A stretch of 64,000 nt of DNA from Paraphaeosphaeria minitans. Taxonomy: Eukaryota > Ascomycota > Dothideomycetes > Pleosporales > Didymosphaeriaceae. Below, piece by piece: positions 56,980 through 64,000 of the stretch (position 1 is the stretch's first letter; every line of letters starts with the position of its first letter). The notes under the pieces were generated by a model that worked only from the letters and a program-made list of their open reading frames with translations, was not told the DNA's origin and ran no database searches. A program made the position numbers and the translations under genes. The stretch is from the NCBI GenBank assembly GCA_015832175.1, contig WJXW01000012.1, positions 144,001 to 208,000 on the forward strand. Direction: 5' to 3'.

Positions 56980-58195
56980 GTCTATAATATTAAATTCTAG
57001 GTCTTCTAGAAAAGAGTTATTTAAAAGAATAGAGAAACGTAATAGAGTCTAGAATAACCTACTAATAGATGCCTCTAATATTGCTAAGTTAGTAGAATAA
57101 CTATAGAACTTAATTACTGCTAGAGATAAAGACTACTCTGCTATATAAACGCTATAACTCTAGAATAAAGAGCTATATAAGCTCTTTATACGCTAATAGG
57201 CCTACACTAGCACCGCCCTAGACCTATCTACCTCTACTATAGGGGGCAGATCTCTATTTACTAGTATAAACTAGCTAATTCTATAGTATAAGCCACTCCT
57301 AAGCCTAACTAAGTTTAGGGGCTTAAAGACCTAGTTTAGGGCCTAGAAGGTTATAATAAATTATAAGCTTTAGGCTAATAAGTAGTTTATTAGCTCCCCC
57401 TAAAAGAAATAGGCACTAATATAGGACTACTTAAATAATAGTTTTTAGGATATAGTAGTAGTCTTCTACTAAGCTAGGGGGGCAGATAGCTAGTTTAACC
57501 TATAGACGTTTATATAGTACCTTACCTTTATATACGCTAATAAACATGCCTAGTAAAAGGCTAAAGCACGCTTTAATATAATTAGATAGAACTTTAGGAA
57601 GAGTTTCTCTAACTTTTACGTCCGCTTTAAATAAACCTTAGTAGAGGTAGGCGGTAGCTAGTAAAGTAACGCTAAAAAACTACGTAAGTTACGCTATATA
57701 ATCTAGCGTAATATCTATATAGTTACTCTTAACTGTAACATTTCTAAAGAGGACTATAACGTAGCTATTACTAGGTTTTTATAGATTACAGTGGACCTTA
57801 AAATAGACACCCTAGAAGATAAGCTTACTATTTAAGCTACCTCTTATAAAGGTGTCTAGCCCCCTTTTAAGGACAGTAATAGTAATATCTATATAACTTC
57901 TATAGTAGTATTAACTTTAATCTAGCCCTAAGCTAGTAAGGAGGCAGGTAAGTAGTGCCTAAACTAGATATCTAAATATATCTTCTAGTAACACTAGAAT
58001 ATAGGTATATACACTTACTATAGTAAGCCTAACTATATAGCTAGAGCCTACTCTAATGCGATTTTACTTTAGGCAATTATAACCTAACTTTAGTATAGTA
58101 AAATAAGTATTTAGTTAGGAAAAGAGTAGCCCTTAGTCTAGCGCTAATATAGGGGCTAAGCGTAATAGTATTAATAGAGGTATAATTAGGGCGAG
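56980..58195 (+). pseudogene. Gypsy-D outer gag relic
   Basis: The Gag frame reads QKAKARFN, SFSNFYVRF and GGS with stops at Gln codons. A zinc knuckle near 58,009-58,051 reads YTYYSKPNYIARAY: all Cys and His are Tyr, one more change than the inner copy. Confidence 0.75.
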
Positions 58196-58354
58196 TGTGA
58201 TGGGCTGGGGCATAGCCCTAGCCTTTGGAAGGATCTTAAGGAAAGGAACCGCCCTAAAGAAGTAGACCTACTAAGGAAAACTCTTCTTATAAGCGGCACA
58301 CCCCCCTATAGAGACTTAATACCTAGAATTTATCCTTTATATTTAGCACTTACA
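58196..58354 (+). repeat. Probable 5' LTR of Gypsy-D inner copy (about 159 bp)
   Basis: It runs TGTGATGGGCT...GCACTTACA, with the same extent as the outer copy. An early inverted repeat, GGGCTGGGG...TAGCCCTAGCC, follows the start. The right border is inferred. Confidence 0.55.
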
Positions 58355-58379
58355 GTTCTATTTATTCTCTAAGGCTAGC

Positions 58380-61300
58380 CTATAACATTAAATTCTAGGT
58401 CTTCTAGAAAAGAGTCGTTTAAAGGAATAGAGAAACGTAATAGAGTCTAGAATAACCTACTAATAGATGCCTCTAATATCGCTAAGTTAGTAGAAAAACT
58501 ATAGAACTTAATTACTACTAGAGACAAAGACTGCTCTATTATATAAACGCTATAACTCTAGAATAAAGAGCTACGCGAGCTCTTTATACACTAATAGGCC
58601 TATACTAGCACTACCCTAGGCCTGTCTACCTCTACTATAGGGGGCAGATCCCTATTTACTAGCATAAACTAGCTAATTCTATAGCGTAAACCGCTCTTAA
58701 GCCTAACTAAGTTTAGGGGCTTAAAGACACAGTTTAGGGCCTAGAAGGTTATAATAGATTATAAGCTCTAGGCTAATAAGTAGTTTATTAGCTCCCCCTA
58801 AGAGGAATAGGCGCTAATATAGGACTATCTAGACGACAGTCTTCAGGATATAGTAGCGGCCTTCTACTAAACTAGGGGGGTAGACAGCTAGTTTAACCTA
58901 TAGATGTTTATATAGTACCTTACCTTTGTGTACACTAACTAATACGCCTAGTAAAAGGCTAAAGCACGCCTTAATATAATTAGGTAGGGCCTTAGGGAGA
59001 GTTTCTCTAACTTTTACGTCCGCTTTAAATAGACTTTAGTAGAGGCAGGTGGTAGCTAGTAGAGTAACGCTAAGAAACTACGTAAGTTGCGCCGCGTAAT
59101 CTAGCGCGATATCTATATAGTTGCCCTTAACTACAACGTTCCTAAAGGGGACTATAACGCAGCTATTACTAAGTTTTTATAGATTATAGTAGACCTTAAA
59201 ATAGAGGCCCTAGAAGATAAGCTTACTACTTAAGCTACCTCCTATAAGAGTGGCTAGCCCCTTCCTAAAGATAGTAATAGTAATATTTATATAACTCCTA
59301 TAGCGGCTTTAACTTTAACCTAGCCCTAAGCTAGTAGAGAGGCGGGTAAGTAGCGCCTAAACTAGATACTTAAATATATCTTCTAGCAACGCTAGAATAT
59401 AGGTGTGTGCACTTACTATAGTAAGCCTAACTATATAGCTAGAGCCTACTCTAATATAGTTTTACTCTAGGCGATTATAACCTAACTTTAGCATAATAAG
59501 ATAAGCATCTAGTTAGGAAAAGAATAGCTCCTAGTTTAGCGCTAACGTAGGGGCTAAGTGCGACAGTATTAATAGAGGTATAATTAGGGCGAGCTGCGAT
59601 AGTTAGAGTAGCTAGGGCTAGGGCAGGCATAAATAGGCCTACCTCTACCCTCTACGTCTTTTTTAATAGTACATAGTATATAGAGGCCCTAATTAATATA
59701 GGGTGTAAATGCTTTATAGTAATTAGCCCTAAGCTAGTAGATTTACTCCCACTACAGCGTATTATAATTCTAGTCTAGAAGCTAGAATAGGCCGCTAGGT
59801 TATTACTATAGACCTTTATTATAGAGATAGTAGTAGTGCTTTATAATATATCTAGGTAGTAATAGACTCTTTACGCTTATATAATCTCTAACCTCTACTA
59901 GGATATAATCCTAAGGGCCCCCTGGCTAGCTAAGTCTAAGGTGGTAGTAGATATCTATAGTAGTAAAATTATAATTAGCGCGGCTAGGGGTCTTATCGCT
60001 TTTAACACCTAGATAGTAGAGAAGCAGGGCCTCCTTACTACGCTAGTAGATAAAGAGGATAATATAACACCCTTTAATACTCTAGACAAAGACTAAAAAG
60101 GGGTATTCCTAACTTTACTCTAGGATATTATTTAAATACTTATAATAACGCTTCTTTATATAGCGGGACCTCTACCCCCCTATAATATAGTGGGGCTAGG
60201 CTTTACTAAAGATAGTAGGACTCTCCCTCTAGAACTAGCGGAGTACACCGCTATTTTTAATAAGACTAAGGTGTCTAGCCTTCTACTATACTAGGGCACG
60301 TTAGACTACTATATCTACCTAAAGTGGACCCTAAGTGGCTCCCTCTTAAGACTGCCCTAAGGCTTACTATATAGTATATCTAGAGATTAGCTAGTAGAAC
60401 TCTAGCGCCAACTTATAGAACTTATAAATAAGGGCTAGATATAAGCTAGCTCCTTTTTAGTAGGTACTCTAGTCCTTCTAGCCCTAAAGCCTAGGGGGAA
60501 ATAGCGCCTATATGTTAACTATTAGGAGATTAATGCGATCTCTAAGCTAGATTAGTACCTTTTTTTACTTATTAAAGAGATACTGCGCACCCTCTCCTAG
60601 GCTACTTAGTTTATAAAGGTAGATCTCTACGCTGCCTTCTATAAGCTATAAGTTATAGAGGGGGAAGAACACTATACTATATTTTATACCTAGTTTGGCC
60701 TCTTTAAGTAGTTAGTGGTCTTATTTAGACTAACTAGGGCACCTACTATATTCTAGCGCTATATTAATAGCGCTCTAAAAGATACCCTAGGCGATATATA
60801 TATAGCTTACCTAAATAATGTCCTTATCTATACAATAGGGCCCCTACGCTAACACTAGGACTATGTGTAATAAGTGCTAGGACTCCTATAGAAAGCTAAA
60901 CTGTATATAGACTTAGAGAAATATAAATTTACAATAATAGAGGTTAGGTATCTAGGGTATCTTATTATAGTAGGTAAGGCTATTTACCTTAATCTAGTAA
61001 AGATATAAGTAATTAATTAATAAAACGCCCCCTCTATAGTGCGTATAGTCTACTACTTTATTAGCTTTGCTAACTTCTATTACAACTTTCTCCCCTAATT
61101 CTTTAAGTAGGCCGCACCCCTATATACCTTTACTAAGAAAGGGGTCCTATTTTAATAGGGCCTTAGGGAATAAGAGGCCTTCTAGGCCCTAAAGGACATA
61201 TTTATATAAGGCCCTATCCTGGCGCTCTAGGATCTAGAGCGCAACACGCTAGTAGAGATAGACTACTTAGGTAGCGCTACTAAGGCCTACCTCTTCTAAC

Positions 61301-63280
61301 GTATTAAGGGGATCTAGCACTTTATAGCCTACTACTCTGCGGCCCTAACACTAGCCTAGCAGAACTACACTATTTATAACAAAAAGCTGCTTATAATTAT
61401 ATAGGCTCTATAAGTATAGAGACTAGAGCTAATAAGAGTAGCGCGCCCCTTTAAGATTCTAATAGACTATAAGAACTTTAAATACTTTATAAAAATCTAA
61501 AAATTAAGTAAGCACTAGCACTAGTAGTTAGAGTTACTCTCTACCTTTTACTTCTACCTTTGCTACTAGCCTAGATTCTAAGTAGCTAGACTAGACGCAC
61601 TAAGCTAGTGTAAGTAGGATATAGCCTAGTAGATAAGGATAAACGCCTTACTAATAGTGCCTAGGACTATTTAGGCTACTCTAGTATAGACACGATCTTT
61701 AATAGTGCTAGTAGGGGCTTAGATCTTTACTAATACGCATCTATAGGCACTCTAAGATATAGCTATAGTAGAGTTCCCCCCCTACTATATTAGGCTTAAG
61801 GCGGTGCGCTATAGTAACTATATATTCCTTATAGTGGCCGCTACCTCCTAATAAATTAGGGACTATATAATTAGTGCGTATAGGTTCTTCCTATAGCGCG
61901 GAGTCCTTTAGGTCCTAGCTTAGAAACCTCTTACTACTGCTATTATATAGTGTATATATAAGTCTCTAGTCGTGGGCTATCCTAGGAAGAACTCTACATT
62001 TGCGATTATCTACTAGGACTACTACTAGGATAATATATCTAAAAACATTACCTAATTTGTGTATAATTGCTACTGCGTAGGAGCGTATATAGACTAGCGG
62101 AAGTAGTAAGGTCTCCTATAGCTACTCCTAATTATAGACTAGTACTAGGCGCAACTTTTAATAGATTTTATAGTAGACCTCCTTTAGGCCTCTATAGTAG
62201 CACCGCGATACCTACTTATAATTACTAATAGGCTGTTAAAGTATATATAACTAGAAGCTATAACTTCTATAATAGTAAAGCACTATGTAGCCTACTTCTG
62301 CGATATATAGTAGTGGTTCTATAGCTTCTCTACTTTACTAATTATAGATAGAGGCTTAAACTAGCTAAGGAAGTTCTAGACTACGCTGTGTAAATTAACT
62401 AGAATAAAATAACTCCTCTCTATAGTATACCACCCCTAGACTAACGGCGGCATAGAGAGGGTAAACTAGGAGGTACTTTTAGTCCTCTATATTATAGTTA
62501 ACTTTAAATAGATAGACTAGCTAGACTGCCTCTTAGCCTACTAGCTTACGTTAAATAATAGAGCATCTACTACTATAGGCCTAAGCCTAAATTTTCTATT
62601 AAATAGATACTATGTTAATCTCCTTAAGAGAATCCTCTTACTAGTAGAGTCTACTTACACCCTTACTAAGAGGGTAAAGTACTTTCTAGACTACTTTAAA
62701 AGAAGGATAGTTTTAGCCTAGACTATTATTACTTATAGATAGCAGCGCACTATAGAGGCTATAAACTACACTTACTACCCTATAGAGCGATTCTAAGTTA
62801 GAGATAAAGTATAGTTCTTACTATATAATATAAAAACTAACTAGCTAAAAAAGAAACTTAACTAGTTTAAAATTAAGTATACTATAATAGCTATACTATT
62901 CCTACTTATAGTAATACTAGACCTGCCTAGTAATCTCTATAAGACTGTCTATGTTAACCTCCTTAAGTAAGCGGTGGACAATCCCCTATCTAGTTAGATC
63001 TAGGCTAACGCCTAGCTAGGCCTAGCCTTAGAGCTAGAAGAAGCGGACCTAGACCTACGCGAATAAGAAGTAGAGGAGGTCCTATGTATTAAGAACACTT
63101 AGGGAAAATAATAATAGGCGCTAGTAAAATAGACTAGATAGGTATTACTAACTTAGGTGCTAGTTAAAAATATTATAGACACTATAGCTCTAGACCGCTT
63201 TAAGGCCGCCTAGGGGGACTATAGGCATAATAATAGTCCTATCTAGCCTATAGGGAAGAACACATAAACATTATAAAGGA
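58380..63280 (+). pseudogene. Gypsy-D inner gag-pol-chromodomain relic
   Basis: Gag covers about 58,380-59,600, with zinc knuckle 59,408-59,449 (CTYYSKPNYIARAY). RT covers about 60,390-61,110, with KPRGKQRLYVNY, FGLFKQLVVLFRLT and YLNN (60,808-60,819) for YxDD. RNase H covers about 61,190-61,600. Integrase covers about 61,920-62,720, with HPQTNGGIERVNQE near 62,430. An LLYNIKTNQLKKKL-type region then leads to a chromodomain-like end at about 63,050-63,200. Stops are at Gln/Trp codons throughout. It is a gypsy lineage separate from C. Confidence 0.87.
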
Positions 63281-64000
63281 AGCTATAATAGGTATTTAAG
63301 AATTTATTCCTTTACTAACTTAGTAGAGGCGCTATTTATCTAAAAACTACTAAAGGCTATTAGCCCTAGGGTTGCTATAACTAAAGCGGCACTAAAGTAA
63401 TACTAGGTAGGAATAAAGGGGGGCTATAATAACTATATTACTTTTTGCACTAGTGGTAGTAGCACCTAGAAAGGTGCACTAAGCTAGCCCTAAATAAAGG
63501 CTTAGGTAGAGTTACTCTATAAGACTCTTAATATAGGTTAAAGAGTATACACTATTAGGCTAGGGCTGCTAAGAGGGTAGAGTAGCGTTAGCTAGGAGCT
63601 ATTCTAAGTCGCTCTATAATAGTGGCAAGTAGATTAGTAGTCTACACTTAAGTCTAGATTATTTTATCTAGGCGCTAGCCTATGCTCTCTTTAGATTGCT
63701 AGATGTAATTCCCTATATTATTTATCTATCCTACTATATTATTAGCTAACGCTACTAAATTCTAATTATAGTTACTATTATACTAGGCCAGAGTTATCTA
63801 GAGCGAAGGTGCTACTAGGGCTATGTCTATACTAGGGGGGGTAACTACTATTCTATTACTATACTAAAGTGGGGGTATAGTAAGGGAGTCTAGTTCCTAG
63901 ATTAGGCTAGAGTTCTTAAGCGCTAAGTTTAGGTACCACTTATACTGCTAGGCTAAGTAGTAGAATTCTACTATAAAAGTAGGCAGCGTTCTAGTTATAG
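63281..64000. other. 3' region of Gypsy-D, no recognised domain
   Basis: RIP-mutated sequence after the chromodomain-like end, with no LTR start and no purine tract identified before the window stops. By analogy with B and C an antisense frame would be expected here, but I could not establish one. Confidence 0.4.

Larger units (their letters stand above)
56798..58195 (+). mobile_element. Gypsy-D outer copy: LTR and gag, interrupted by a second D copy
   Basis: It starts TGTGATGGGCT and matches 58,196-59,593 base for base in layout (1,398-bp offset). It stops at ...GGGCGAG, where the second copy begins again with TGTGATGGG. The inner copy continues GGGCGAGCTGCG at the same point. The rest of the outer copy should lie beyond the window. 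Confidence 0.8.
58196..64000 (+). mobile_element. Gypsy-D inner copy: chromodomain-type Ty3/gypsy element, runs off the window
   Basis: LTR, gag, protease, RT, RNase H, integrase and a chromodomain-like end are present in order. It is distinct from B and C in LTR and protein sequence. It is preceded by GCGAG (58,191-58,195), the candidate TSD. The 3' LTR was not reached within the window. Confidence 0.87.

Overview
The window looks like a piece of a filamentous ascomycete (Pezizomycotina) chromosome at the junction between a normal gene region and a large transposon graveyard. Bases 1 to about 3,300 have balanced composition. They hold the 3' two thirds of a fungal hybrid histidine kinase, split by one intron, followed by gene-poor sequence with one broken, unrecognised gene. 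From about 3,300 to the end the DNA is very TA-rich, with almost no CA or TG dinucleotides left, while CC, GG, CT, AG and many CG steps survive. This is the footprint of repeat-induced point mutation (RIP) in strict CpA context. No intact gene remains there. Reading through the stops (almost all TAG or TAA where Gln or Trp would stand) shows ordinary retrotransposon proteins.

Layout of the graveyard (names are mine). Copia-1 (+) 4,247-11,467, with 238-bp LTRs and target-site duplication (TSD) CACTT. A piece of older locus with a decayed Thr-rich minus-strand gene, 11,480-12,150. Gypsy-B1 (+) 12,209-16,925, cut off inside its reverse transcriptase (RT). Gypsy-C1 (+) 16,926-22,688, a chromodomain element without its 3' LTR. 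Gypsy-C2 (-) 22,689-36,357, tail to tail with C1, with Copia-2 (-, 23,093-30,173, TSD AGTAC) inside its 3' LTR. A weakly mutated spacer, 36,358-36,655. Gypsy-B2 (-) 36,661-53,562, a complete 9.7-kb element opened by Copia-E (+, 43,053-50,244, 195-bp LTRs, TSD GTTTC). A second weakly mutated spacer to about 55,250. Gypsy-C3 (+), truncated after gag at 56,407. Gypsy-D (+) outer copy 56,798-58,195, interrupted in gag by a second D copy that runs off the window.

The most interesting signal is architectural. Two unrelated Gypsy families (B and C) each carry a decayed reading frame on the strand opposite to gag-pol, at the 3' end and convergent with pol. Each contains paired-Cys motifs. In C2 its ATG lies 38 bp from the 3' LTR, and the LTR contains a TATA box pointing at it (about 105 bp away once Copia-2 is removed). 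I infer an antisense accessory gene driven from the 3' LTR. Further oddities: interchangeable U3 modules in the C LTRs, with mismatched 5' and 3' LTRs in C2; an 8- or 11-unit leader minisatellite in B; a half-tRNA-iMet primer site in Copia-E; and catalytic Asp-to-Asn and zinc-knuckle Cys-to-Tyr changes that fit the CpA rule base by base.

Element boundaries, LTRs, TSDs and domain calls were read directly from the sequence. Inner coding limits are approximate, usually within 50-100 bp.
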